From: Alteromonadaceae bacterium
Lineage (GTDB): Bacteria > Pseudomonadota > Gammaproteobacteria > Enterobacterales > Alteromonadaceae
Direction: 5' to 3'
Assembly (NCBI GenBank): GCA_014872785.1
Contig: WKFJ01000065.1
Coordinates: 32,232 to 96,231, forward strand
Length of the DNA: 64,000 bases
The notes below the pieces were generated by a model, which saw nothing but the letters and a program-made list of their open reading frames with translations, had not been told where the DNA came from and searched no databases. A program made the translations under genes and the position numbers. Positions 51,317-60,890 of the stretch are shown here, piece after piece. Position 1 is the first letter of the stretch. Each line of letters starts with the position of its first letter.

Positions 51317-53608
51317 TTACTTCATCAGTATATTATAGTTCAGGCACACCGTAAAAATAGCGCTTAAATCCTCAATAATAACGGAATGCGTGACATCATA
51401 TTGACTCCCCTTAGCTAAAAGCGCGACTTCTCTATTAAGATTGGATAACAGTGCTAAGTTTCTGTTTTGCAAACGCTCCATTGGCCTTTCGGCTAATATA
51501 GGTAAATAAGTCAAATACCTCAAATGGCACGTTCCCGTGAGCAATTGATTGGTAATCTTGTCACGATACTCAGATTCACCAAGTTGTTCTTCGTCCAGCT
51601 TAACAATGCGCCCATTTTCGTATACTAAGCACACGACATTTTGTCGTTGCATCTGAGTCAAAGCATGAATAAAAGGTGATTCCAGATTAGTACTATTGAG
51701 TGGCGATAGGTGGTCAGATAAATTGATGCGATCTTCAATCATCTCGCAACCAACAAACATATCTGCACTTCCGGCATAGAATAATTTGGATAGTCGCTGG
51801 TAATCAGCAACTCCAGAGCGCAATGACAGTATGGGGAGACAATGGTTCTCAACATTTAAGTGGAATAACGCATCAAACGTCTGTTTGTTGGCTCTGAAGA
51901 TATTGCGTTCTTTGAAGATTACTGAATTTTCTTTAAACAGTTTCTCCAGGTGTCCAGCTGTTTGGTACGCGTACTTAGTGGTAATTTTTAGGCGTATCTC
52001 GTGGCTATGAGGATCATAGTGAACAATCTTGTACTTCAACCGACTCAGCTTAATCTCTTTTATGGTCACCCGCACATGCTTTTTAAGGCGCAGCGCCCTT
52101 TTGGTAAGCAACTTCAAGCGCAAGCCATGTCTCGAAACATCTAATACTTGCGCTTGTAACTTAGTCACTTTACCCGTGTAAACACTGGCAAAAGTGTCTT
52201 CGAAATGAAATCGGCTCTCTTTTCGAAGATTCACCGGATCTGAAACAATGTGCTGCTCAATTGCCTGACTGTGTTTCACTCTGAACTTATCGGGTACGTG
52301 AATTTCGCCCGGATCAACAGCCGATACTAACCTACCGAGTAAAGGGGTTATGTTTTGACAAAAAACGACACTGTTTACATTTTCAATAATTACCCTGGCA
52401 CTTTTTTCCGGACTGTAATGTTCCAACGTTTCGGATATCGCCTCAGGTGAGATTTTTTGATAATGGCATTGCATCACCAAAATAGAATCGGGGTCGCAAG
52501 AAATCACAAACCGATTGAGTGCATCTAAGTTCACTAGTTCTCTTAAAGAACCACAAACATCGTAACGATTGCCCTCTTGATTAACCCGCCCGATTAAGTA
52601 GATACAATGTCCCTTTTCAAACAATTCCTTTGCAAACTCGTTGAAGTGCTCCCGGCTCGGGAACCAGTCGCGCTTGCGCCAAAAAGGGAAATATTGTTGA
52701 TTGGCTTCGGTCATTAGTGCGGCGAGCGCCGTTAATTGATTATCCTGGCGATGACAAAAGATCGGCACTTTTGGGCTGTTATATACAACCAAGTCTCGTT
52801 CAAGTGAATGTAAGGTGCGTGTTTCCTCTTGCTCTAACATCAGAGGAAACACATACGTGTGTTGCTCTATGTATTTTTGTAGTGCGGATTTTTTCTCAGC
52901 AGCGTTACTCGGCGACAAATAAAAGCGGTATAAAAACAAACCTGGTGACTTTTCGACCATATCAACAAATTCATAAACCAGGATATTCGTATTCTGTTTT
53001 TTGTTGATAATCGAGGGGAATACGAAGTTGCATTTTGCCGCGCGCTTCATCTCTGCTTTTACATCGTCCTCTAGCAAAAGCAAGGTCGATGAAAAGCCGA
53101 CTACGGTGCAGTTCTTACCCTTTAAAAAGTGCTGACTATGCACCTTATAATTAGGTACCAGCGCCACATTTTCTATTTTCCGTTGGGCATATCCGACAAC
53201 GGGAACGCTGAATGCATCCTGTTTCTTTTGTTTCAGATCATTTTGCAGAACCTGTTGGTAGCGAAATTGCGAGAGGCACGCTTCTAACACACCAACCGTA
53301 AAGCGATTTTTGTAGGTGGCTAAGGCGTTATTGAGGATCTTCTGTCCAACTCTATCGAGTAGACAAACAAATCGCCCCACCTCTATTTTTTCTACTGGGT
53401 ATTGAGCAAACTCGCTATTGTCAGCCCCTTGGTGTGCATCTTGAATACGTCTAGCGGCTTCATGCGTCAGGTTCATACGCATTTCATCACCTAACTGCGC
53501 ATCAAGTGCTTCCAAGCCGGCGGAATATTGCCCCTCTAGCGCGTAAGGCACAAGCGCTTCAATGAGTCTTTCATTTTCTTCGGTTTTTTCGACGGTAAAA
53601 ACGGACAT
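51317..53608 (-). CDS. Large PilZ-domain protein (predicted c-di-GMP receptor)
   Basis: A 763-residue soluble protein. The PilZ c-di-GMP-binding motif lies well inside: RKESR (residues 462-466) and DVSRHG (490-495), in the pattern RxxxR...D/NxSxxG, with downstream beta strands (RLKLLTKRALRLKKHVRVTI). About 460 residues precede it and 200 follow; neither part matches a domain I recognise. The family is common in Alteromonadales. No membrane segment or signal peptide is seen, so it probably acts in the cytoplasm, perhaps on motility or adhesion. It may be co-transcribed with the orphan binding protein. Confidence 0.85.
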   Translation of the reverse strand: MSVFTVEKTEENERLIEALVPYALEGQYSAGLEALDAQLGDEMRMNLTHEAARRIQDAHQGADNSEFAQYPVEKIEVGRFVCLLDRVGQKILNNALATYKNRFTVGVLEACLSQFRYQQVLQNDLKQKKQDAFSVPVVGYAQRKIENVALVPNYKVHSQHFLKGKNCTVVGFSSTLLLLEDDVKAEMKRAAKCNFVFPSIINKKQNTNILVYEFVDMVEKSPGLFLYRFYLSPSNAAEKKSALQKYIEQHTYVFPLMLEQEETRTLHSLERDLVVYNSPKVPIFCHRQDNQLTALAALMTEANQQYFPFWRKRDWFPSREHFNEFAKELFEKGHCIYLIGRVNQEGNRYDVCGSLRELVNLDALNRFVISCDPDSILVMQCHYQKISPEAISETLEHYSPEKSARVIIENVNSVVFCQNITPLLGRLVSAVDPGEIHVPDKFRVKHSQAIEQHIVSDPVNLRKESRFHFEDTFASVYTGKVTKLQAQVLDVSRHGLRLKLLTKRALRLKKHVRVTIKEIKLSRLKYKIVHYDPHSHEIRLKITTKYAYQTAGHLEKLFKENSVIFKERNIFRANKQTFDALFHLNVENHCLPILSLRSGVADYQRLSKLFYAGSADMFVGCEMIEDRINLSDHLSPLNSTNLESPFIHALTQMQRQNVVCLVYENGRIVKLDEEQLGESEYRDKITNQLLTGTCHLRYLTYLPILAERPMERLQNRNLALLSNLNREVALLAKGSQYDVTHSVIIEDLSAIFTVCLNYNILMK

Positions 53609-53921
53609 GAAAGAATTAAATCCTCCGCAACCTGCTGATTTGCTTGTAATTGCTCAGGTTAACTAGGTCAAATAATGAAGAACATTAGACAAAAGTTTAC
53701 CTCTGTTCCTATTGAACATAGCAAATGTGTATATTAAACCTCAATATTTAATATCGAATGATGGAGAAATTTGTCACCATAAAAAAAGATACCAACCAGA
53801 ATTAACTCCCCTTTTTGCGCTTCTGTGTTGAATTGTATTGAGAAGTGATTTAGCTTCTACGCAACATGAATCTAGGTGGTTAGAAATCGTCTAAAACTTC
53901 ACATTTCCGGAATCGATCACT
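53609..53921. other. Intergenic region with an AT-rich inverted repeat
   Basis: About 310 bases between divergent PilZ and nucleotidyltransferase genes. The only structure seen is ATATTAAA (53731-53738) / TTTAATAT (53747-53754) with an 8-base spacer, a possible operator. No gene was recognised. Confidence 0.45.
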
Positions 53922-54455
53922 TTGAAAAATCCATCCATCGCTATATTTGGCTCAGCGTTTAATCCGCCTACGCTAGGCCACGCTGACGCTGTTAATTACC
54001 TATTACAAACCGATAAATTTGACCTCATCTACCTAGTGCCTTCCTATAGCCATGCATTTGCAAAACAAATGCTCGACTACACCATCAGAACAGAAATGCT
54101 GAATGCCTTTGTCTCTGATTTAAAGTTAGAAAATGTAAAAGCACTGTCAGTTGAGCATGAGATTGCTGCGCCCAGCACTCCAGTCTATACCTACGACCTG
54201 TTGACATATCTAAGTAAAACAACGTTAAAAGGAGCACAATTGACCTTTGTCATAGGACCTGATAACCAAGAAAATTGGCACAAATTTTACAAGTCCGACG
54301 TAATTGTTGAAAAATGGGGACTTTGTGTTGTACCCGAGCGTAAAAAAGTGAGATCGAGTTTGGTAAGAAGCGCGCTAAGCCAGCAAAAATCGGTTTCTGA
54401 CATGTTAACTCACTCTGTCGAACAGATAATTAACAGCAAGCAACTATACAGGTAA
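53922..54455 (+). CDS. NadD-like nucleotidyltransferase
   Basis: A 177-residue cytidylyltransferase-fold protein starting at TTG 53922. The nucleotide-binding motif is SIAIFGSAFNPPTLGHADAV, with the conserved GxFxPxxxGH pattern. Near the C-terminus VRSSLVRSAL stands in for the ISSTxIR motif. True NadD is about 210 residues and essential; this shorter version with an altered C-terminal motif is more likely a paralogue with another substrate, but NadD activity is possible. It is a single gene. Confidence 0.78.
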   Translation: MKNPSIAIFGSAFNPPTLGHADAVNYLLQTDKFDLIYLVPSYSHAFAKQMLDYTIRTEMLNAFVSDLKLENVKALSVEHEIAAPSTPVYTYDLLTYLSKTTLKGAQLTFVIGPDNQENWHKFYKSDVIVEKWGLCVVPERKKVRSSLVRSALSQQKSVSDMLTHSVEQIINSKQLYR

Positions 54456-54714
54456 CAAACTTAATTAAAAGAACCTACAAAAGTGCTCTAAAACGCTGTT
54501 TTTCAAAAGAAAAAAGTATCAAAACCAATTTGACAACCACATTCAAGAAATATACCTTACCAATTGAAGGGTTTTAATTAACCACGCCAATATATTGCCG
54601 TGCTACGCTCTTCGTTCCAAAGAGCATAAATTTAAATCAAGGCCTGATTTACAGGGGTTTGAGTACGGGGAATAACTCGCAAGTCGCCCCATAGAAAGAG
54701 TTTGAGGATTACAC

Positions 54715-55446
54715 ATGAAGAGTCGCAGACGTTTCTGGACTGTCGTAGACAAGTTAGAAGCTTTAATCGAAAAAGGTGAATACCCGGTAGGCAGTCGCTT
54801 GCCAGCAGAACGAGAGTTAGCAGAAGTATACGATGTCAGCAGACCGACCATTCGAGAAGCCATTATCGCACTAGAGGTAAGAGGCCGAGTAGAAGTGAAA
54901 ACGGGCTCAGGCGTTTTTGTCACCGACTCTGAACAATCTGGTCGATTGTTGAAAAATATTAGCGCCTTTGAGCTTACTCAAGCGCGCGCGTTAATCGAGG
55001 CTGAAGCGGCAGCTTTGGCCGCATCGACGATAAAAGAGGATGAACTTCACGCGCTGAAGCAAACACTTGAGCAAATGACCGTGCCTGAAACGGCAGATGA
55101 AGCGGATCACCGTTTTCATGAAATCATCGCCAAAAGTACCAAGAACAGTGCAATTTTAGTGTCGATTCAAAATTTGTGGGAGCTAAGACGCAGTCGTCCA
55201 CAAATTATTGCGGCATATGAAGATGTTTGCTCGCAAGGCATTGAGCAACGCATCAAGGAGCACACCGAAATATATGATGCCATTGCCGCGAGAGATTCAG
55301 CTTCGGCAAGAAAAGCCATGCATAATCACTTCAATCGATTAATCAACGCTTTATTTGACGCCAGTGAGGCCAAAGCTCTAGAAGAAGTCAAACGCAAAAC
55401 CGATGAAACTCGCGGCTTGTATTCAATTTCGCATCTTACTCAGTAA
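54715..55446 (+). CDS. GntR/FadR-family (FCD) transcriptional regulator
   Basis: A 243-residue regulator: GntR winged helix (about residues 10-75; EYPVGSRLPAERELAEVYDV, SRPTIREAIIALEVRGRVEV) and an all-helical FCD ligand-binding domain (about 90-225; EADHRFHEIIAKSTKN, EHTEIYDAIAARDSASARKA). It resembles UxuR/ExuR-type regulators of uronate and related sugar-acid catabolism. No catabolic genes are adjacent, only a probable remnant of a TonB receptor. A strong terminator follows. Confidence 0.9.
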   Translation: MKSRRRFWTVVDKLEALIEKGEYPVGSRLPAERELAEVYDVSRPTIREAIIALEVRGRVEVKTGSGVFVTDSEQSGRLLKNISAFELTQARALIEAEAAALAASTIKEDELHALKQTLEQMTVPETADEADHRFHEIIAKSTKNSAILVSIQNLWELRRSRPQIIAAYEDVCSQGIEQRIKEHTEIYDAIAARDSASARKAMHNHFNRLINALFDASEAKALEEVKRKTDETRGLYSISHLTQ

Positions 55447-55473
55447 TCAATAGCTGTTACGAAACACAAAAAC

Positions 55474-55497
55474 GCCAGTCTAATGACTGGCTTTTTT
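55474..55497 (+). terminator. Terminator of the GntR gene
   Basis: GCCAGTC (55474-55480) pairs with GACTGGC (55485-55491) around TAAT, followed by TTTTTT. Strong intrinsic terminator 27 bases past the regulator stop. Confidence 0.9.
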
Positions 55498-55532
55498 AAT
55501 TGGTGGCCTTTCGACCACCTTATCTTTAGCGA

Positions 55533-55850
55533 TTAAAACGTATAGCTTGCACCAAAGGTTACACGGCGATCAGTCAAGCCCAGGAAGCACAGTAACGCAC
55601 CTTCGTTAAGTTGATCATTCACTTCGTAACTTTTGCTGTTAGAAGACTCTACCGAGTAAGTATCAGTTACCCTAAGCAATAAATACTCTTTTATCGCTAA
55701 TTCAACGCCTAAAAAGATCAGATTGAATAGTACTTTCCAGCCATTGATTTGGTCTGACCAGTATGTGATATTTACATACGGTTTGAGTCTAGAAAATGCT
55801 TGAGTACCTTGAACTGTAGAAAAACCTTCGCTAAAAATTGAAATGAGCAA
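55533..55850 (-). pseudogene. Probable remnant of a TonB-dependent receptor C-terminus
   Basis: A 105-codon minus-strand frame without a ribosome site or good start (TTG). Its last residues, DRRVTFGASYTF, are the typical final beta strand of TonB-dependent receptors, ending in Phe. Upstream bits such as GWKVLFNLIFLGVE resemble the second-to-last strand region (G-x-x-V-x-F-x-x-x-N-L). The rest is not convincing, with a cysteine-bearing segment (LLCFLGLT) unlike a barrel, so internal deletions or frameshifts are likely. A receptor next to a sugar-acid regulator would make sense as the leftover of a lost catabolic locus. Confidence 0.45.
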
Positions 55851-55943
55851 AACTCAAACTAGACTCAATAAAGGAATTAATAATCCTAGCAGCACGACAC
55901 AGTTCTAAAGGTGAACTGGACTTGGTTAATCAATGAGGCATAT

Positions 55944-57983
55944 ATGAATTACTTCGTTACGGGAATTACTGGATTTATCGGACAACAATTTTTGCAGGAA
56001 CTCAGCAAAAGAGATGGGAAGATTTACGCTTTGGTGCGTGAAAGTTCAGTAAAAAAGATTGAAAAATTACGATTCGAAAATGGATTGAGCGAAGACAAAC
56101 TTGTCGCAGTGACCGGAGATTTAAGTGCTCCCCTCTGCGGTGTGGACGTTGACGCGCTAGATAATGTAGACCACTTCTTCCATGTGGGTGCAGTATATGA
56201 CTTGACGGCTAACCAAGAACAACAGGCTGCCGCCAATATTGAAGGTACTATCCAAGCATTAGCCCTCGCTGAAAAGCTCAACGTAGATTGCTTCCACCAT
56301 GTTAGCTCAATTGTGGCAGGCGGTTTTTATCCAGGTACATTCACTGAAGAGATGTTTGATGAGGCCGAAGGACTTGATCGCAACCCTTATTTTAAAACCA
56401 AGCATGAATCAGAAGGTCTAGTAAGAAAACAAACGGCACTGCCTTGGCGTATTTATCGCCCTGGTATCGTAGTAGGTCACTCAGAAACAGGTTGGATCAA
56501 CAAAATCGATGGTCCGTACTACTTCTTTGAATTAATTAACACTATTTCTGAAGTTGTGCCTCGTTGGGTACCGCTACCAGTATATAAAGGTAATGAGTTC
56601 AATCTGGTTCCAGTAGATTTCATCGCCAAGGCAATGGATCACATTGGCCACCAACCCGATTTAGACGGTAAATGCTTTCATCTAACTAACCCAGATTCGA
56701 TGACATTTGGTCAAGTAATCAACAACTTCTTGAAAGCCGCGAAAGGGCCAACCATGAAATTGGATGTGCCAGCAGAGCGTTTAATGGATTTCTTACCATT
56801 TGGCGCCAAGATGTTTCTACAAAACAAGGCGATCGTGGCAGGTGTGAAGATGTCTGTATTGGAAGGTTTAGGCATTCCTAAAGAAGTGATGCTCACTGAA
56901 GATCTCAATACCAAATACGATTGCTCCAATACGCTAGCTGCGCTTGAGGGCAGCGGCATTGCAGTACCTAAGCTGTCCACTTACGCAAGACGCTTATGGA
57001 ACTATTGGGAACAAAACCTGAACCCAGCTTACTTCCAGCCACATTACCTACCCGACGTTGCAAAAGGTAAAAACATACTTATCACCGGCGGCTCAGAAGG
57101 TATTGGTAAACAGGTAGCAGAGAACTGCGCTGCAGCAGGTGCAAAAGTTATTTTAGTGGCACGTACTCAAGAGAAGCTTGATGCCGCGGCTAAAGAAATT
57201 GCCGACAAGGGTGGCGATGTAGTCACCTATTCTTGCGATTTATCTGACCTAGATGCGCTCGACGATTTGTCTGAGAAGGTATTAAATGACGTAGGGCATG
57301 TTGATATTCTCGTTAACAACGCGGGTCGCTCCATTAGACGTTCCCTGCGTCTTACCTACGAGCGTTTCCACGATTTTGAACGCGTTATGCAAATCAACTA
57401 TTTCTCAGCGGTACGTCTCACAATGAATTTACTACCTTCCATGGTAGAGAGAAAGCAAGGCCATGTGATTAACATTTCGACCATTGCTGCGATGAGTTCT
57501 GGTAGCCCTCGCTTCTCGTCTTACACAGCGTCGAAAAGCGCACTGGATGCGTGGTCGAATACGGCGGCGTTTGAATACGCAAGAGATAATATCAAGTTTA
57601 CCAACATACACATGCCATTGGTTCGTACGAAGATGATTGCAGCAACAACGCAATATCAAAGCGTTAACGTTCTGAATGTAGACCAAGCGGGTAAACTGGT
57701 TAACAGTGCCATGATCAATCAACCAGCTGAGGTCAATACTATGACCGGTAGTATTATTCGACAGCTAGGGATATTAGCGCCGAAACTCAACCATTTAGTA
57801 TTTTCAACGCTTTACCAGCTAACTGATGATTCAGAAGCAGCGAAATCTTCAGCGAAAGCACCAGTGCAAGAAGTTACCAAAGAGGTTATTGCCGACAAAG
57901 CCATGGACGCACTTACCAAACTCCGCGTCGACAAAGAGACGTTGGAAGCAATCGACAACTTATTGCGTGGTTACCACTCTTAG
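55944..57983 (+). CDS. Two-domain fatty acyl reductase (Marinobacter FAR type)
   Basis: Predicted alcohol-forming fatty acyl-CoA/ACP reductase of 679 residues; Marinobacter relatives reduce fatty acyl-CoA to fatty alcohol for wax esters. ATG 55944 has a GAGG site and starts MNYFVTGITGFIGQQF as in those enzymes; a start at 55911 is inferior. N-terminal extended SDR: GITGFIG (NADPH), HHVSSIVAGG, active-site YFKTKHESE, WRIYRPGIVVGHSETG. C-terminal classical SDR from about residue 370: LITGGSEGIGKQ, NNAGRSIRRSLRLTYERFHD, YTASKSALDAW. Close relationship is visible across both domains. No wax ester synthase gene is in the window. Confidence 0.88.
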   Translation: MNYFVTGITGFIGQQFLQELSKRDGKIYALVRESSVKKIEKLRFENGLSEDKLVAVTGDLSAPLCGVDVDALDNVDHFFHVGAVYDLTANQEQQAAANIEGTIQALALAEKLNVDCFHHVSSIVAGGFYPGTFTEEMFDEAEGLDRNPYFKTKHESEGLVRKQTALPWRIYRPGIVVGHSETGWINKIDGPYYFFELINTISEVVPRWVPLPVYKGNEFNLVPVDFIAKAMDHIGHQPDLDGKCFHLTNPDSMTFGQVINNFLKAAKGPTMKLDVPAERLMDFLPFGAKMFLQNKAIVAGVKMSVLEGLGIPKEVMLTEDLNTKYDCSNTLAALEGSGIAVPKLSTYARRLWNYWEQNLNPAYFQPHYLPDVAKGKNILITGGSEGIGKQVAENCAAAGAKVILVARTQEKLDAAAKEIADKGGDVVTYSCDLSDLDALDDLSEKVLNDVGHVDILVNNAGRSIRRSLRLTYERFHDFERVMQINYFSAVRLTMNLLPSMVERKQGHVINISTIAAMSSGSPRFSSYTASKSALDAWSNTAAFEYARDNIKFTNIHMPLVRTKMIAATTQYQSVNVLNVDQAGKLVNSAMINQPAEVNTMTGSIIRQLGILAPKLNHLVFSTLYQLTDDSEAAKSSAKAPVQEVTKEVIADKAMDALTKLRVDKETLEAIDNLLRGYHS

Positions 57984-58006
57984 TCGTCAGCATTCAAGTC
58001 AAGCCA

Positions 58007-58042
58007 AGTCAGTCTGGGGTCACTCAGGCTGGCTTTTTTTCA
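58007..58042 (+). terminator. Terminator of the acyl reductase gene
   Basis: AGTCAGTCTG (58007-58016) pairs with CAGGCTGGCT (58025-58034) with two G-U wobbles around an 8-base loop, followed by seven T residues. Confidence 0.82.
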
Positions 58043-58150
58043 TCTTTTTTGCGTTTTGTTCGACCTATTTTCTCACCATACTGACAAATATTGTCACCCC
58101 ACACATATAGACTACTGCTGAACACAAACCACACCCTATGGGAGAAAATA

Positions 58151-58540
58151 ATGATCGGATACGTCACATTAGGTACAACTAATTTGCAGCGTGCTGGAAA
58201 TTTTTACGATGACTTACTGGGCAGCATCGGCGCTGGCCGTTTTATGGAAGAAGCCGACTACTTCATTGCCTGGGCGAAAAGTGACAGTGAGCCTTCAATT
58301 GCCGTCACTATGCCCTTTAACAAGGAGCCTGCCACGGTAGGCAATGGAACCATGGTTGCAATGGCATTTGAAACACCGGAGCAAGTTTCAAGCTTTTACC
58401 ACAAAGCCATTGAATTGGGAGCAATTTGCGAAGGTAAACCGGGATTTCGTCCCGACGATGCTACCACCGGTTTCTATGCCGGATATTTTAGAGATTTAGA
58501 TGGCAACAAACTAAATGCGTTTTGTATGGTAAGCCCTTAA
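58151..58540 (+). CDS. VOC-superfamily (glyoxalase/bleomycin-resistance-like) protein
   Basis: A 129-residue vicinal-oxygen-chelate fold protein. ATG 58151 is preceded by GGGAG and starts MIGYVTLGTTNLQRAGNFYD, the usual VOC opening. Later YFRDLDGNKLNAFCM matches the conserved final strand (D-P/L-D-G-N). It is probably a metal-dependent small-molecule enzyme or binding protein; substrate unknown. Confidence 0.85.
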   Translation: MIGYVTLGTTNLQRAGNFYDDLLGSIGAGRFMEEADYFIAWAKSDSEPSIAVTMPFNKEPATVGNGTMVAMAFETPEQVSSFYHKAIELGAICEGKPGFRPDDATTGFYAGYFRDLDGNKLNAFCMVSP

Positions 58541-58703
58541 TAAAACCGTGTTCGTTAATTGGGAGGAGACGCTCTATTCCTCCCTATTTCATTTTCACTT
58601 TTCCATTTTCTTATTTCCGTAATTAGCCTTTAACATTTACAATCCAAAGCCCAGTAATTAGTATTTGTTCTTCACCTTTAAATCACACAACAAGGAACGT
58701 CGT

Positions 58704-59807
58704 ATGTGGTTTCTATTTGGGTTGGTTACGCTCACCAGTTTTTGCGCCTATCAAGCTTATAAAAAGATTTACGCCGCCTGGGAGGGAGAAAAAGGCTCGC
58801 TAGATGGCGTCGATTATCAATACAAGTTTCAAAAGCACAAGGGCAAAATTCAAGCAGCACTTGTAGGCATAGAGGGGCCACCGGGTTTCGACTTCACATT
58901 TAAGCGTGAACGTTCGCTCGATCGTTTTTTTAAACACATCGGCGTCGCAAAAGAACATCAAATTGGCTGTAGCACGTTCGATGACCTGGTTTATGTAGTA
59001 TCCGACGACGAGTTATTGCACATGCAAGTCTCGCTAAACAACGACATCTCAGACGCGGCGGTTAGACTGTTTTCTTTTCAAGACAACGACGGCAACCGCG
59101 TCAAAGAACTGCGCTGCAACTCCGGTCGAATATGGTTTCACTTTCCCACCTCAAGTGATTTTGAAGCGGAACACGTCGACTTTCTTGCAAGAAGGCTACT
59201 TAGCCATCTAAAAGCCATATCAGACTCTCTTATGAAAGTTGGTTTTAGAGACAAAAAAGCCCGCAAAGACCCTTTTATCCTGAAAGCCGCGGTTATCCTT
59301 GCCATTAGCTCAGGTTTATTTTTCAATGGCTTAGCCCAAAGTTATCGTATCAACTTAATGGATATTCCCTTCACTATTGATACGGCTCTATTGAGAACTG
59401 ATGCCATCATTTACGGTTTAGGTATATTAGCTATTATGGTTCTTGCCACCTTCTACATTCTTGGTCGAAGTGCCAGAACACACTTAGTGTTAATAGAATT
59501 ATTACTCTTTGGAACGGCCGGTGTTGGCCTGACTATGCATGCACAACTACGCGACTTGAACATGGATATGGATATCTCCGCGGTAACGGAGCATGCTGTG
59601 CACGTATATAGCAAGAAAAAAGTGAGCGGACGTCGCTCAACCAGTTACTACATGAATGTCGATGATTGGACAGGCGAACAACGTCGGCGCAAGGTAGAAA
59701 TATCAGGAAGCTTTTACGCAGAGATAAGTGCTGGAGATAAAGTGCTCGTGCAACAGCGTGACGGTTATCTTGGGTATCGTTGGGTGGAAAACCTCACTAG
59801 GCTTTAA
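58704..59807 (+). CDS. Hypothetical multi-pass membrane protein
   Basis: A 367-residue protein. ATG 58704 has an AAGGAA site; the frame extends upstream without a good site. Hydrophobic segments: residues 2-16, about 196-212, 228-252 and 265-282 (VILAISSGLFFNGL, IIYGLGILAIMVLATFYIL, LVLIELLLFGTAGVGLTM). The first 180 residues and the last 75 are soluble and basic, the latter ending GDKVLVQQRDGYLGYRWVEN. No family recognised. It converges with the six-gene unknown operon. Confidence 0.65.
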   Translation: MWFLFGLVTLTSFCAYQAYKKIYAAWEGEKGSLDGVDYQYKFQKHKGKIQAALVGIEGPPGFDFTFKRERSLDRFFKHIGVAKEHQIGCSTFDDLVYVVSDDELLHMQVSLNNDISDAAVRLFSFQDNDGNRVKELRCNSGRIWFHFPTSSDFEAEHVDFLARRLLSHLKAISDSLMKVGFRDKKARKDPFILKAAVILAISSGLFFNGLAQSYRINLMDIPFTIDTALLRTDAIIYGLGILAIMVLATFYILGRSARTHLVLIELLLFGTAGVGLTMHAQLRDLNMDMDISAVTEHAVHVYSKKKVSGRRSTSYYMNVDDWTGEQRRRKVEISGSFYAEISAGDKVLVQQRDGYLGYRWVENLTRL

Positions 59808-59879
59808 GACTAAGTTCTAATCGGTAAGCTGTGAAGTGCGATTTTGTTTCTTGGTATCATTCACTGTATCAAAGTACAT

Positions 59880-60890
59880 TTAATGAGATGTGGGTGGCCG
59901 CCAATCAAAAGTTACCGTCTTATATTCGGCGAGCCAATCACAGGCCTCTATACACAAGGCAAATACTAAGTTTCCGTTCTCCAACTGTTTAATATCTCTA
60001 ATAACAGCAACTCCCTTAGATGACTCTTGTACCTCAAAGAATAAATACCAATGTCCTTGGTGTTGCCAATAAATTTGATAGAAGTAGTTGTAGGGGTTTC
60101 CAGGTCGATCAAATATAAAAAATTTATCATTTTTATGCTCAAAAACCTTATTTCTTGAGTGATGCAAGTTAGCAAAACTTTCTTCTATCAATAGTTCTGT
60201 ACTTTTTGGATTTGCTAAAATTTCATTTATTTTATGCGAATAGAATTTTCCGGATTCGCTATAAAGTGATAGAACTGTAGGGATAGATCGTGTTTGTTGT
60301 GAAAGCATACGCAAATGGGATACGCGCAAAGCGTCCTGCAATAACGCGTCAATATCACATGTCGGTAAATCATAAATGGACTCAATAGACGCTTTTCCAT
60401 AGCTGAGTGAAAAACTCATTATTGATTGCTGCACAGTCTCTTTATGGACAGAATCAAGCTCTTCTAAAACGATATCTTGTGAAAATGTAGACCGAGCCAA
60501 AATATCATAAGTCTCTAAAACATCAACGATGGTGAATTGTTGACCATTTTGCGCCATTGCGTAATGAGCAACAGTATCTAAACGATTGAATCCAGCGCTA
60601 TAAAAGACAACAAGTTCATTCGAGGGAATTTGCCTACAAGCACCTTCAATATTCAATTGCATTCCCGAGTCGGTAGCAAGCACATTGCCTCGGGAGATGA
60701 TATTGAGCGTTCCATACCACTCATATGACGTTTCTTCAGCACCGTCTGTTGAGTAAACGACCTCAATGGCGTCTATGCCTTGACCAATTGTTAATTTTGC
60801 TTTCTGGTTAAGAACGTCCGCCCACGTCAAATTATTATCAATAGGTAAAAAGCAAAAAACAAATACACACAACAAGACTCTATAAATCAT
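59880..60890 (-). CDS. Hypothetical exported protein, last gene of unknown operon
   Basis: A 336-residue protein with signal peptide MIYRVLLCVFVFCFLPIDNN. The mature part has three Cys late or mid sequence (GACRQIP, LPTCDIDA and ALCIEACDW). No domain recognised; no lipobox. Its ATG overlaps the TGA of the upstream gene (ATGA at 60887-60890), a sign of coupling. It probably functions in the periplasm together with the preceding exported protein. Confidence 0.65.
   Translation of the reverse strand: MIYRVLLCVFVFCFLPIDNNLTWADVLNQKAKLTIGQGIDAIEVVYSTDGAEETSYEWYGTLNIISRGNVLATDSGMQLNIEGACRQIPSNELVVFYSAGFNRLDTVAHYAMAQNGQQFTIVDVLETYDILARSTFSQDIVLEELDSVHKETVQQSIMSFSLSYGKASIESIYDLPTCDIDALLQDALRVSHLRMLSQQTRSIPTVLSLYSESGKFYSHKINEILANPKSTELLIEESFANLHHSRNKVFEHKNDKFFIFDRPGNPYNYFYQIYWQHQGHWYLFFEVQESSKGVAVIRDIKQLENGNLVFALCIEACDWLAEYKTVTFDWRPPTSH

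Noticed and set aside
54536..54560. UxuR-like operator upstream of the GntR gene
   Set aside because: ATACC and ACCAATT pieces are present but do not form the symmetric AAATTGGTATACCAATTT-type site.
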